Notes: a model not told the origin generated them from the sequence alone. Shown: positions 35,910-45,265, counted from the first letter of the stretch. The stretch: DNA of 64,000 nucleotides from Catalimonadaceae bacterium JC749 (GCA_021730635.1 JAJNNC010000004.1:186001-250000); one strand, 5' to 3'. Translations and numbers: made by a program.

Positions 35910-36246
35910 TTTTTACAATTTTTAATAAACATTAATGCGAATATAATATATTTTGTCAAATGTCAATGAAACAGAATAATGAATTTGTAATTAATAATGA
36001 AGGGTCGTATTTATTTTTAAACCGATAATAAAATTATATTTTGTGTATTATTTTTTAAAATTCATAACATGAAATATAATATGGCATAATTGATTTTTTT
36101 TAAACGATTATTTTAACAAAGTTTTTTCAGTTTTTTGCTAAATTATTGCACGCTCTTCTAAGAAAGCTATGCTTTAACTGAAAGAAGAAGTCCCAAGCGT
36201 TGGTGATCAATTTGAGAGGTAATTTTCACTCATCCTCTTTTTTGAA
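35910..36246. other. AT-rich divergent intergenic region
   Basis: This gap carries the promoters of glutamine synthetase (minus) and mtaB (plus). It is strongly AT-rich, with long A/T runs around 36000-36130, and I found no small gene or structured RNA. No exact TAnnTTTG match was seen for the glutamine synthetase side. Confidence 0.35.
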
Positions 36247-36254
36247 TATCTTTG
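36247..36254 (+). promoter_or_regulatory. Candidate -7 element abutting mtaB
   Basis: TATCTTTG matches TAnnTTTG exactly but ends only 4 bp before the mtaB ATG at 36259. If it is the true -7 element, transcription would begin at or within a few bases of the start codon. Confidence 0.45.
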
Positions 36255-36258
36255 CGCC

Positions 36259-37584
36259 ATGAAACGTAAAGTGGCTTTTTATACCCTGGGTTGTAAACTT
36301 AATTATGCAGAGACATCCTCTCTGGGTCGAATGATGGAGGAGCGTGGCTATCAGAAAGTGCCTTTTCATGAACCAGCCGATATTTATATCATCAATACTT
36401 GTTCTGTCACGGACAATGCTGATAAGAAATGCAGAAAAGTGGTGAGGGAAGCACAGAAGATATCACCGGAAGCGTATATCTGTATTGTTGGCTGTTATGC
36501 CCAGCTAAAACCCAAAGAAATTGCAGAGATTCCCGGTGTAGATGCCGTCCTGGGTGCCGCTGAAAAATTCCGCCTCCTGGATCTTCTGGATGGGTTCAAA
36601 AAAACACAGCTTCCTCAGGTATTGGCTTCTGATATCAGTGAGGCTTATGAATTTCATTATGCTTTTTCCTGGCAAGACCGTACCCGTACTTTTCTGAAAG
36701 TGCAGGACGGCTGTAATTATCACTGTACCTTTTGTACAATCCCGCTCGCCAGAGGCAAAAGCCGGAGTGATAGTGTGGCGAATGTCTTGTCGGCTGCTCG
36801 AGAAATTGCGCAGACTGAGGTAAAAGAGGTTGTTCTCACGGGGGTCAACATCGGCGATTTTGGGATCACCAATGGTAAAAGGCAATCCCGTTTTATTGAT
36901 TTAGTTGAGGCGCTGGATGAAGTGGAAGGGATTGATCGTTTTCGGATTTCCTCAATAGAACCGAACCTGCTGAGCAACGAAATTATTGAGTTTGTCGCCC
37001 GCTCTCAGCGGTTTGTCCCACACTTTCATATACCCCTCCAATCGGGTTCTAACAAAATTCTGAGGCTCATGCGCCGCCGATACCTGCGCGAATTGTATGT
37101 TGACAGGGTGGAAAAAATCAAACAACTGATGCCACATGCTTGTATTGGCGTAGATGTGATCGTGGGATTTCCGGGAGAAACTGATGAAGATTTTCTGGAA
37201 ACCTATCAGTTTCTGAACGAACTGCCTGTGTCTTATCTTCATGTATTTACATATTCAGAACGTGACCACACCCCTGCTGCCCTCATGGAAGGGGTGGTTC
37301 CTCAGAAAGTTAGAACCCAACGCTCCAAAATGTTAAGAATTCTTTCGGAGAAAAAAAGGAGACATTTTTATGAAGATAATATAGGTAGGCAATATACCGT
37401 GCTGTTTGAAGATGATGTGGAAGAGGGTTATATGCATGGATTCACTGAAAACTACATTCGTGTCAGTGCTCCCTATGATCCTTTGCTCATCAATGAGTTG
37501 CGGCCAGTAAAACTCCTGCAGGTGGATGATAAAGGTAAAATGCAGGTAGAAGAAACAGTGCCTGCCTATGAAATCCATAAATAG
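36259..37584 (+). CDS. mtaB: tRNA t6A37 methylthiotransferase MtaB
   Basis: Radical-SAM enzyme (441 aa) that adds a methylthio group to t6A at position 37 of tRNAs reading ANN codons. The N-terminal MTTase domain has the three cluster Cys (Cys12 in TLGCKLNYAE, Cys48 in NTCSVTDNADKKC, Cys79 in VGCYAQ). The radical-SAM motif is CNYHCTFC (Cys152, Cys156, Cys159), followed by IPLARGKSRS, the VVLTGVNIGDFG strand, and a C-terminal TRAM-like domain. TLGCKLN and the ADKKC spacing favour MtaB over MiaB or RimO. A PQQ-dependent dehydrogenase gene follows after 33 bp. Confidence 0.93.
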   Translation: MKRKVAFYTLGCKLNYAETSSLGRMMEERGYQKVPFHEPADIYIINTCSVTDNADKKCRKVVREAQKISPEAYICIVGCYAQLKPKEIAEIPGVDAVLGAAEKFRLLDLLDGFKKTQLPQVLASDISEAYEFHYAFSWQDRTRTFLKVQDGCNYHCTFCTIPLARGKSRSDSVANVLSAAREIAQTEVKEVVLTGVNIGDFGITNGKRQSRFIDLVEALDEVEGIDRFRISSIEPNLLSNEIIEFVARSQRFVPHFHIPLQSGSNKILRLMRRRYLRELYVDRVEKIKQLMPHACIGVDVIVGFPGETDEDFLETYQFLNELPVSYLHVFTYSERDHTPAALMEGVVPQKVRTQRSKMLRILSEKKRRHFYEDNIGRQYTVLFEDDVEEGYMHGFTENYIRVSAPYDPLLINELRPVKLLQVDDKGKMQVEETVPAYEIHK

Positions 37585-37617
37585 TGTCTATTATTGCATA
37601 AGGCTTACCTTCTCTCC

Positions 37618-39510
37618 ATGAATACAAAAGGTTTACTGTTTCTAGTGGTCTTGGGTATAGGATTTTCCTGTACGGTCAATATGCAGGAGGAGTCTTTTGC
37701 CGTCGTCAGCCCCTATCAAAACTGGCATACCTATCTGGGCGACCCTGGCAGAACACGTTTTGCTGATCTGTCTCAGATAGACACCGGCAATGTGGATCAA
37801 CTCAAAGTGGCCTGGACCTATCATAGCAAAGATCAAAGAGCAGGAAATACCTCGACCATAGAATGCAACCCGATCATGGTAGAGGGTACCCTTTTTGTAA
37901 CTTCTCCACTACTGAAACTTATAGCCCTTGATGCAGCCACCGGGGAAGAGAAATGGGTATTTGATCCCTTTGAAGGTGAAGATCCTTACCTGGCGAATAA
38001 CAGCTTTTATCAGGGTGTGAATCGGGGGGTAAGCTATTGGCAAAGTGGTGAAGATCAGCGGATTTTTTACACAGCCCAGGATCAACTATATGCGATTGAT
38101 GCAGTAACGGGTGAGCTAGTATTGGATTTTGGTTCCAGAGGGAGTATCAGTTTAAAAGACGGCTTACCCATAGATTCTCTGGAAGATCAGCAGGTTTGGG
38201 CAACCACGCCGGGCACTATTTACCAAAATCTCATAGTCATGGGGGTCAGCCTGAATGAAGGGCCTAAAAAAACAACACCTGGTTATATCAACGCCTACAA
38301 TACTCTCGACGGTCATTTGGAATGGACATTTCATACCATCCCCCAGGAAGGTGAACGGGGCACACATACATGGCAGGGAGAGAGCTGGAAAACAGGGAGT
38401 GGCGCCAATGCCTGGGCCGGAATGAGCCTGGATACGGAAAAAGAAATGTTGTTTGCGGCTATAGGCTCTCCGTCTTTTGATTTTGTGGGTATCGACAGGA
38501 AGGGACAAAACCTGTATGGCAATTCAGTAGTAGCCCTGAAGGTAAACACCGGGGAGTTGGTATGGCATTATCAGATTGTACACCATGATTTGTGGGATTA
38601 TGACCTGCCTTGTCCTCCGGTGCTGGTACAGGTTCAGCAGGAGGGACAGGTCAGAGAGGCTGTAGCCCAGGTGACCAAACATGGTTTTGTATTCGTGTTG
38701 GATAGAATGACTGGGGAACCTCTCTTCCCGGTAGAGGAAAGACCAGTGCCAGCTTCTGATCTTCCTGGCGAAGAAGCCTCTCCTACACAGCCCTTTCCCT
38801 TGCGACCACCGGCCTTCGTTCAGCAGGATTTCACAGATAGTATGATAACCAATATCTCCGCAGAGGCCCATCAATATATTAGCCAACAGCTGAAAGGAAA
38901 AAAATATGGGCAGATGTTTACCCCACCGAGTCTGGACGGTACCATCATATTTCCCGGCTTTCTGGGAGGCGCCAACTGGAGCGGTGCTTCCTTTGATCCA
39001 TACACCGGGTGGCTGTATGTAAATGCCAATCAGGTACCCAATATTCTTACTCTCGTACATAATGAAGAGGATACGGCACACCCTTATGGTCATCTGGGTT
39101 ATCGCCAGTTTCTGGATGAAGAAGGATACCCGGCGGTAAAACCGCCCTGGGGTACCTTATCTGCCATCGATCTGCATTCAGGACAAATAGCCTGGCAGCA
39201 GGTTTTGGGTGAGTTTTCTGCGCTAACGGCAAGGGGAGTACCCCCAACAGGTACGCCTAATATAGGGGGTACCATTGTGACCTCGGGAGGGCTTGTATTT
39301 GTGGCTGCCACACAAGATGAAAAGATACGGGCATTTCATAAAAGAAGTGGTCAACTTTTATGGGAAGCCCAACTGCCTTTCGGCGGGTATGCCACGCCTG
39401 CTACTTACGAATGGCAAGGCAAGCAATATGTGGTGATTGCCGCCGGGGGAGGTGGTAAAATGAGAACCCGATCGGGTGATGCCTATGTAGCTTTTGCTCT
39501 TCCGGAATAA
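37618..39510 (+). CDS. PQQ-dependent quinoprotein dehydrogenase, lipoprotein
   Basis: Periplasmic quinoprotein of about 630 residues in the membrane glucose dehydrogenase-like group. The N-terminus is a lipoprotein signal with lipobox IGFSC (Cys18), so the protein is probably membrane-tethered by lipid instead of by transmembrane helices. The eight-bladed propeller is indicated by repeated tryptophan-docking-like segments (WTYHSKDQ, ALDAATGEEKWVFD, AIDAVTGELV, ALKVNTGELVWHYQ, FHKRSGQLLWEA) and the family motif HHDLWDYDLPCPP. The start at 37618 is preferred to a TTG at 37594 because it gives a normal signal. No cytochrome domain is attached. Substrate probably a sugar or alcohol; not determinable. 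Confidence 0.88.
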   Translation: MNTKGLLFLVVLGIGFSCTVNMQEESFAVVSPYQNWHTYLGDPGRTRFADLSQIDTGNVDQLKVAWTYHSKDQRAGNTSTIECNPIMVEGTLFVTSPLLKLIALDAATGEEKWVFDPFEGEDPYLANNSFYQGVNRGVSYWQSGEDQRIFYTAQDQLYAIDAVTGELVLDFGSRGSISLKDGLPIDSLEDQQVWATTPGTIYQNLIVMGVSLNEGPKKTTPGYINAYNTLDGHLEWTFHTIPQEGERGTHTWQGESWKTGSGANAWAGMSLDTEKEMLFAAIGSPSFDFVGIDRKGQNLYGNSVVALKVNTGELVWHYQIVHHDLWDYDLPCPPVLVQVQQEGQVREAVAQVTKHGFVFVLDRMTGEPLFPVEERPVPASDLPGEEASPTQPFPLRPPAFVQQDFTDSMITNISAEAHQYISQQLKGKKYGQMFTPPSLDGTIIFPGFLGGANWSGASFDPYTGWLYVNANQVPNILTLVHNEEDTAHPYGHLGYRQFLDEEGYPAVKPPWGTLSAIDLHSGQIAWQQVLGEFSALTARGVPPTGTPNIGGTIVTSGGLVFVAATQDEKIRAFHKRSGQLLWEAQLPFGGYATPATYEWQGKQYVVIAAGGGGKMRTRSGDAYVAFALPE

Positions 39511-39517
39511 AGACGCA

Positions 39518-40408
39518 TTAATTTTTTTTGAGAAGAAGGGTAGAAAGAATAATGAGACAACCACCGACTATCAAATTCCAGCTCAATTTTTCACCATATA
39601 GCACGATACCATAAGCCGTCGCGATGAGCACCTCCAAATAACTTAAAAATGACACGATGGAAGCCTTCATGCTTTTCAGGGCAGAGAAAAACAAGCCAAA
39701 GGCAATGACACCGATAGAAACGGTAAAAAGCAACAATACACCCGTGTTGATTGCCGTTAATGCAAAATCTGTCAGGAAGAGGAATGGGAAAAAAACAAAA
39801 CTGCCCACTAAGTTTTGAAAAAAGACAGTTTCAAAACCAGAATAGTGCTTAGATTCTTTTTTGAAGATGACCACTGTAAAAGCATAAATGATGGCAGAAA
39901 ACAACATGGAACTCATCCCAATAAAATCATCATTCTCCACAGAGAAAGGCTGATTATAAAATATCAGCAAAATACCGAAGACGGGTAACCAAAGTATGAT
40001 TGCGTTACGGAGTGGAATTTTCTCACCCAGGATCAGCCTGCTGAAGATCATGGTAAATACTGGCCAGGAGTATAAAATGATCACGGCATTGGCCAATCCC
40101 GTATACACAAAACTGTTGATGTAAAAATAGATGCGGATGGCATTAAGCAGGGAACCCAGCAACATCCATCGTATTGGGTAGCGAAATACGTTCACTTGTT
40201 GCCAACGGAAATACAGGAATAAAAGAATCGTAGGAATTGCCACTCTGAAAAAGGCCAGGACAATGGGAGGGAGTTGCAGATATTTGATAAATACCCCGGA
40301 TGAACCCATGATGAAAGTGGCGAGTACCACCTTCAGAACTGGGTTAAAATGAAAAGCTGTGGCTGTTGATGTTTTGGGAGTGTTCAAAAACGATTTGATG
40401 GATTTCAT
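39518..40408 (-). CDS. EamA/DMT-family transporter
   Basis: Inner-membrane protein of about 296 residues with ten membrane segments arranged as two EamA repeats (first about 20-150: VVLATFIMGSSGVFIKYLQLPPIVLAFFRVAIPTILLFLYF; second about 160-295: GMSSMLFSAIIYAFTVVIFKKE, ending LIVGGCLIILSTLLLKK). DMT transporters export or import small metabolites such as amino acids; the substrate cannot be read here. The start at 40408 was chosen since MKSIKSFLN gives a normal N-terminus, and it creates a 4-bp ATGA overlap with the nuoH stop, implying translational coupling to nuoH. The frame extends upstream only inside nuoH. Confidence 0.88.
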   Translation of the reverse strand: MKSIKSFLNTPKTSTATAFHFNPVLKVVLATFIMGSSGVFIKYLQLPPIVLAFFRVAIPTILLFLYFRWQQVNVFRYPIRWMLLGSLLNAIRIYFYINSFVYTGLANAVIILYSWPVFTMIFSRLILGEKIPLRNAIILWLPVFGILLIFYNQPFSVENDDFIGMSSMLFSAIIYAFTVVIFKKESKHYSGFETVFFQNLVGSFVFFPFLFLTDFALTAINTGVLLLFTVSIGVIAFGLFFSALKSMKASIVSFLSYLEVLIATAYGIVLYGEKLSWNLIVGGCLIILSTLLLKKN

Positions 40409-41502
40409 ATCATCAGCAAACGCCAGACACCAGAGAGTAAGACAAGCAGGAGAGAAGCGGGGATAAGGTATTTCCAGCAAAGCGTCATCAGTTGGTCAAC
40501 TCGCAGGCGTGGGTATGTCCAGCGAACCCACATTTGTACAAAAATCAAAAAAAATGCTTTGCTGATAAGCCAGAAACCGCCCCAGACATGAGCGATCCAG
40601 GTGCCGGGTGTCCCACTGGTCCATTCTGCCAGCTTCATGCTTCCTATGTTTGGGAAGGGGGTATTCCAGCTTCCCAGAAACAAAATAGCGCCTAATAAAC
40701 TGACGAGCAGCATCATGGCATACTCTGAAAGCATGATAATGGCCCAGCGAAATCCTGAGTATTCTGTATGGAACCCGCCGATTAATTCCGATTCTGCTTC
40801 AGGCAGGTCAAAGGGAGCCCGGTTGCTTTCTGCCAGAGAAGCGATAAAAAAAATCAGAAAGACCAGAAAGAAAAGAGGCATCCGTACTATATTCCAGGTG
40901 AGAAAGCCACCTATACCGGTCGTTTCTATGCCTAAGGCTTTCAGCCCGAAAAGGTAGTTCTGCGCCTGTGCATCAAGGGTAGGCCACCAGATTCCCTGTT
41001 GATAGGAAATTTCCTGTAAATCAAAACTCTGTGAGATCATCACGACACATAGCACCGTCAGGCCTAAGGGAATCTCATAGGAAATAATCTGAGCAACCGA
41101 ACGGAGGGCACCAAACAAAGAGTATTTGCTGTTGGAACTCCAGCCTGCTATCAAAATCCCGATCACATCCAGGGATACGACAGCCAGTAAGAAAAATACG
41201 CCCACCTGAGCCTGGGAACCTGTAAATCCGGAGGTCAAGGGAAGTGTGGCAAAACCGGCAAAGATGGCGGTGAATATGATGATGGGAGCCATAAGAAATA
41301 ATTTTCTATCGGCTGCCTGAGGCACAATATCTTCTTTCTGTAACAGTTTGAGCAGGTCGGCAATGGTTTGAGCCAGACCATAATACCCTACCTGCATTGG
41401 TCCCATACGATCCTGTATAAAGGCCGCGATTTTCCGTTCGGCATAGACGGCAAAGACCGTATAGGTGAGAATAAAAGGTAAAAAGAATAGGAAAGTAGTC
41501 AT
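40405..41502 (-). CDS. nuoH: NADH-quinone oxidoreductase subunit H, isolated
   Basis: Membrane subunit H (ND1) of respiratory complex I (365 aa, full length), forming the quinone-binding chamber with NuoB/D. Clear motifs: YAERKIAAFIQDRMGPMQVGYYGLAQTIADLLKLLQKED, SSNSKYSLFGALRSVAQIISYEIPLGL, the loop ASLAESNRAPFDLPEAESELIGGFHTEYSGFRW, and the final WVRWTYPRLRVDQLM. No residue appears missing. Unusually, no other nuo gene is next to it: an EamA transporter gene overlaps its end and a divergent baeRF-like gene lies upstream. Either the nuo genes are dispersed in this genome or this is an extra copy. Confidence 0.95.
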   Translation of the reverse strand: MTTFLFFLPFILTYTVFAVYAERKIAAFIQDRMGPMQVGYYGLAQTIADLLKLLQKEDIVPQAADRKLFLMAPIIIFTAIFAGFATLPLTSGFTGSQAQVGVFFLLAVVSLDVIGILIAGWSSNSKYSLFGALRSVAQIISYEIPLGLTVLCVVMISQSFDLQEISYQQGIWWPTLDAQAQNYLFGLKALGIETTGIGGFLTWNIVRMPLFFLVFLIFFIASLAESNRAPFDLPEAESELIGGFHTEYSGFRWAIIMLSEYAMMLLVSLLGAILFLGSWNTPFPNIGSMKLAEWTSGTPGTWIAHVWGGFWLISKAFFLIFVQMWVRWTYPRLRVDQLMTLCWKYLIPASLLLVLLSGVWRLLMI

Positions 41503-41623
41503 AGGCGCAAGTTAAGGGTCAGTAGCTCGGGATCCAATGCAAATTAGCCTTTTGAGAAACATACTGTCTTATTCCTTGTTAAAAAATTAAGTCATTTTTC
41601 GCATGAACTAACTAATTTTTTAT

Positions 41624-42787
41624 ATGGAATCATTGAATAAAGAACAACTGCAAAAACTGGCGGATTTCCATGGAATCAATTGTGTCAGTATTTTCATTCC
41701 TACCCATCGGTATGGCAAGGAAGTAAATGCAGGGCAGGATGCTATCCTGCTGAAAAATCATTATCAGAAAATTAAAAACCAGCTATCTCAGAAAGGGATG
41801 CCTGACAATGAGGTGGAGAAATACATCAAACCTATCCGTGAATTGATTGACAATAAAAACTTCTGGCATCACCAGAAAAATGGGTTAGCCGTTTTTTTAG
41901 GAGATGATTTTTTTCAATACTACCAGTTGCCCTATTCAGGGGAAGCATTCAGCTTGTTATCCACCTCTTTTCATCTGGATCAGCTTTTGCCCTGGTTTAA
42001 CCGGCAGGATATGTTTTATATTATGGGTTTAAGTTTGAAAAAGGTACGCCTGCTGCTGGCCAACGAATATGAAGTGAAAGAATTGGATATTGAAGGTTTG
42101 ATTCCTGAAGACATTGATGCAGTATTAAGCTATTATGATTTTGAACACGAACAGCAATCTCCCTCTCAATGGAAAGGGGGAAGTTCCAGTCCGACTTACC
42201 CCAGTCAGAAGAGAGAAAAGGGGTATGATGAGGTGTATATGGAAGAATATTTTCGCTATATCAATGAGCGATTAGACAAAGCCCTGGTCAAACAGGATTT
42301 GCCTGTCATCTTAGCTGCCGTGGATTATTTGCACCCTATTTATAAAAAGACTAACAAAAATCTGAATTTGTTCGAGACAGGTATCAAAGCCAATCCGGAT
42401 GAAATGCGTCCGGAGGAGCTATTTCAAAAAGGACTGGAGCTAATCCGTGCCCATTTGGATAAGCATAAATTTGAGCAGATGGATCAGTACCGTGCACTAG
42501 CCGGTACCGGAAAGTCTTCCCATGATATTCGGGAAATAGCGCCTGCTGCCATCGATGGACGGATTGATACTTTGTTTGTTGCGAAAGGAGCGCATCAGTG
42601 GGGAACCATTAACATGGAAGATCACACCGTCCAACTCCATGATGAACCACAAGATAATGATCAGTGCCTGGTCAATAAGTCTGCGGTACAAACGGTATTA
42701 AATGGTGGACAGGCGTATTTTGTAGAAAAAGAATCGCTGCCTGAAGAATCGGCTGAAGCCCGGATGGCTGCTGTTTTCCGGTGGTAA
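41624..42787 (+). CDS. baeRF-like (bacterial eRF1-type) protein
   Basis: Cytosolic protein of 387 residues that matches, by memory of the family, the bacterial/archaeal eRF1-like group (baeRF3 type). Visible segments are CVSIFIPTHRYGKEVNAGQDAILLKN near the N-terminus, KNGLAVFLGDDFFQYYQLP, YIMGLSLKKVRLLLAN (middle, RNase H-like fold of eRF1 domain 2), and the L7Ae-like C-terminal part AAIDGRIDTLFVAKGAHQWG ... SAVQTVLNGGQAYFVE. These proteins are predicted to interact with ribosomes under stress; function is not proven. A GroES-like gene follows behind a terminator. Confidence 0.78.
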   Translation: MESLNKEQLQKLADFHGINCVSIFIPTHRYGKEVNAGQDAILLKNHYQKIKNQLSQKGMPDNEVEKYIKPIRELIDNKNFWHHQKNGLAVFLGDDFFQYYQLPYSGEAFSLLSTSFHLDQLLPWFNRQDMFYIMGLSLKKVRLLLANEYEVKELDIEGLIPEDIDAVLSYYDFEHEQQSPSQWKGGSSSPTYPSQKREKGYDEVYMEEYFRYINERLDKALVKQDLPVILAAVDYLHPIYKKTNKNLNLFETGIKANPDEMRPEELFQKGLELIRAHLDKHKFEQMDQYRALAGTGKSSHDIREIAPAAIDGRIDTLFVAKGAHQWGTINMEDHTVQLHDEPQDNDQCLVNKSAVQTVLNGGQAYFVEKESLPEESAEARMAAVFRW

Positions 42788-42810
42788 CAAATTAAGAACT
42801 CAAAAAGAGT

Positions 42811-42845
42811 AGGGCTTTTTGTTATAAAGAAAAGCCCTGCTTTTC
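42811..42845 (+). terminator. Intrinsic terminator of baeRF-like gene
   Basis: AGGGCTTTT (42811-42819) pairs perfectly with AAAAGCCCT (42830-42838), followed by GCTTTT. It starts 23 bp after the stop of the baeRF-like gene. Confidence 0.8.
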
Positions 42846-42943
42846 ACTGAGAAAACAAGTGAATATGACACAATGTCATATGATGATGTAGGCACAATAA
42901 TTGAATTGCCTGACAATGATAGTCAATCTTAATCAAGTCTTTG

Positions 42944-43321
42944 ATGGAAATAACCACAGAAAACAAACTGAGAAAGCTCATCATTGTAGGAGACAAAATC
43001 TTGCTGAAACCCAAAAAACCTTCTGAGCAGACAAAAAGTGGATTGTACCTGCCAGCAGGCGTTCATGAAAGAGAAAAGGTTCAGTCTGGTTACGTAATGA
43101 AAACAGGTCCGGGGTATCCCATTCCTATGCCTGCCGAAGATGATGAACCTTGGAAAGAAAAGGAAGAGCAAATACGCTATATTCCTTTGCAAGCCAAAGA
43201 AGGGGATGTCGCTATTTTTTTACAGAAAGGTGCTATTGAAGTGGTCTATGAGGGAGAGAAATATTTTATTGTGCCTCAATCTTCCATTTTAATGCTGGAG
43301 CGCGAAGACGATTTATTCTAA
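42944..43321 (+). CDS. GroES-like co-chaperonin-family protein
   Basis: 125-residue cytosolic protein with the Cpn10/GroES beta-barrel pattern: RKLIIVGDKILLKPKKPSEQTKSGLYLPAGVHEREKVQSGYVMKTGPGYP, then an insert (PAEDDEPWKEKEEQIRYIPL), and the closing KEGDVAIFLQKGAIEVVYEGEKYFIVPQSSILMLER. The barrel strands and the mobile-loop region (SEQTKSGLYLP) are recognisable, but it is longer than the usual ~95 residues and no groEL is adjacent, so it is a paralogue and not the housekeeping GroES. Start chosen at ATG 42944; a TTG directly before it is in frame. It has its own terminator. Confidence 0.85.
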   Translation: MEITTENKLRKLIIVGDKILLKPKKPSEQTKSGLYLPAGVHEREKVQSGYVMKTGPGYPIPMPAEDDEPWKEKEEQIRYIPLQAKEGDVAIFLQKGAIEVVYEGEKYFIVPQSSILMLEREDDLF

Positions 43322-43341
43322 TTATTGATCAATAAATTATC

Positions 43342-43370
43342 AAAGACACAATAGAAATTGTGTCTTTTTT
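43342..43370 (+). terminator. Strong intrinsic terminator after GroES-like gene
   Basis: A perfect 11-bp stem (43342-43352 with 43357-43367) with loop AGAA, ending in a run of T residues. It starts 20 bp after the GroES-like stop codon. Confidence 0.92.
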
Positions 43371-43480
43371 ATTTAAAAATTGTAGTTAGTGCTGGCAATT
43401 CATATTTTTTACGGATATTTCCCGTTACTTCAACGTAGTTGATGCATAACATAAGAGCAGTCTTTACCACAAAGTTTTTC

Positions 43481-45166
43481 ATGAAATTATTATTCAGTAC
43501 CATTTTAATATTTATTATTTTTTTTGCTGCCAATGCCCAGCAAGATCAGTGGAGTGAGGAAGGAGAAATTGAAGATGCAGAAGTAGTGATTGAAAAGGAC
43601 AGAGAAATCGAGCTTCCCCGGGCCAGCCGTAATTTCGAAAGAGTGCCGCCCTTGCCCGTTCAAAAACCCCAGGTGGCTGTAAGTTACCGTTTTGTAGAAG
43701 TAGAGCCCAGTCTCAGGGAGTTATCGCCGGAGATCAGGGTATTGAAAATAAAAGAACCGCCTTTGCCCAAATTATACGGTAACTATGTCAGAGCAGGAGG
43801 AGCCAATTATCTGACACCCTACTTTGATCTTTTTGTGAATAATACACGCAACAAAGACTACAGCTATGGTATTCATGCGAAACATCTTTCATCCCGGCAG
43901 GGGCCGGTAGATGGAGCAAATTCCGGCAATAGTGATACCCGGCTGATGTTCAATGGAAAATATTTCGCCAAAAAACACACTTTCTCCGCAGAGGCTGGTT
44001 ATCAGCGGGAAAGGTATCATTTCTATGGTTATCTTCCATCCTTAGAAATAGAGCGTGATTCTATCCGACAGATTTTTAATATCGGGCATGTACAGCTAGG
44101 TTTACAGAAAAGTGAGCCTGAGGCTCCCTTCCAATATCAAATGACAGTCTCCCTGGACAGAATAGGGGATCGATTTGGGGCTGTGGAAAACCAGATAGGA
44201 TTGGGTCTGACAGCAGGAATAGGGATCAACGATCAGCTAAAGTTTCTGATAGAGAGTGAGAGCTATCTGATGGACTGGAAAAGCTATGAGGGTGAAGAGG
44301 AAGAAGAGGGTGCTTCCATCAACCGTAATCTGGTAAAGTTCAAACCTTATCTGTATTACAAACCTGAAAGCGAAGGGAGCAGAATAGAAGCCAAAGCAGG
44401 ATTTAACATTGTATATGAAAATGACACCATTGTCAATGGTGATCGATTGCACTTTTATCCCTATCTATGGGCTGCCTACTTTTTAAACGATGGCGTCAGT
44501 CTTTATGCCGGGATAGAAGGTGATATTCAAAAAAACACATGGCTGGATTATACCCGTCAAAATCCCTATCTGGCTTCAGATGCAGCCCTAGCCCATACCA
44601 ACAAAACCTTTGGGTTTCAGGGAGGTATCAAGGGGAGGGTGAGCAGTATGTTTGGGTTTAATGTGGGGTTGAATGCCAACAACTATAAAAACATGTATTA
44701 TTTTGTGAATAGTGCGGAAGATTCTACCAAATTTGATATTCTTTACGATACAGATAACACTTTTCTATTGAATTTTTATGGAGAAATAAATTTCAATAAC
44801 GGAAACCGTTTCAGATCGACACTACGAGGGGATTATTTCTCTTATACTACTTCTGACGTAGAAGAACCCTGGCACAAACCAGCCTATCAGGTGAATTTAA
44901 TGGCGCATTACAATCTGTATGAAAAAATTATTTTTAATTCTGAACTGCTGGTGCTGGGCGGAATAGAAGGGTATAATCTGGCCAGTAATACGTCTACAAT
45001 GCTGGACCCTATTATCGATTTAAGCTTTAAAGCGGATTATTTATTTTCTGATAGGTTTTCTACCTTTTTACAATTAAAAAATATATTGGGCCAAAATTAC
45101 GAGCGATACTTGAATTATCCATCCCGTGGAATTATGGTCATGGTAGGCGCTACCTACCGGTTTTAG
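43481..45166 (+). CDS. Outer-membrane beta-barrel protein
   Basis: About 561-residue protein with a signal peptide (MKLLFSTILIFIIFFAANAQ) followed by an acidic spacer, a Pro-rich stretch (ERVPPLPVQKPQVAV) and a long series of amphipathic strands of barrel type (GNYVRAGGANYLTPYFDLFVNN, FGFQGGIKGRVSSMFGFNVGLNANN, FSTFLQLKNILGQNYERYLNYPSRGIMVMVGATYRF), with an aromatic C-terminal residue. The last segment resembles the end of TonB-dependent receptors, but no plug domain is present, so the protein is a pore or structural barrel and not a complete receptor. Start 43481 gives the best signal peptide; an in-frame ATG lies at 43442. Two genes before the TonB cluster. Confidence 0.78.
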   Translation: MKLLFSTILIFIIFFAANAQQDQWSEEGEIEDAEVVIEKDREIELPRASRNFERVPPLPVQKPQVAVSYRFVEVEPSLRELSPEIRVLKIKEPPLPKLYGNYVRAGGANYLTPYFDLFVNNTRNKDYSYGIHAKHLSSRQGPVDGANSGNSDTRLMFNGKYFAKKHTFSAEAGYQRERYHFYGYLPSLEIERDSIRQIFNIGHVQLGLQKSEPEAPFQYQMTVSLDRIGDRFGAVENQIGLGLTAGIGINDQLKFLIESESYLMDWKSYEGEEEEEGASINRNLVKFKPYLYYKPESEGSRIEAKAGFNIVYENDTIVNGDRLHFYPYLWAAYFLNDGVSLYAGIEGDIQKNTWLDYTRQNPYLASDAALAHTNKTFGFQGGIKGRVSSMFGFNVGLNANNYKNMYYFVNSAEDSTKFDILYDTDNTFLLNFYGEINFNNGNRFRSTLRGDYFSYTTSDVEEPWHKPAYQVNLMAHYNLYEKIIFNSELLVLGGIEGYNLASNTSTMLDPIIDLSFKADYLFSDRFSTFLQLKNILGQNYERYLNYPSRGIMVMVGATYRF

Positions 45167-45265
45167 CCCTAAGTGGTTAATTACCAATTTTTTAATTGCA
45201 TACTCACGTAATTTATTCTATTCTTTTTATGAGGGAATTTGAATTTAGCGCCGTAAATCGCAATC

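Noticed and set aside
38524-39093. 189-aa minus-strand frame
   Set aside because: Shadow of the PQQ dehydrogenase gene, whose propeller repeats are unbroken on the plus strand.
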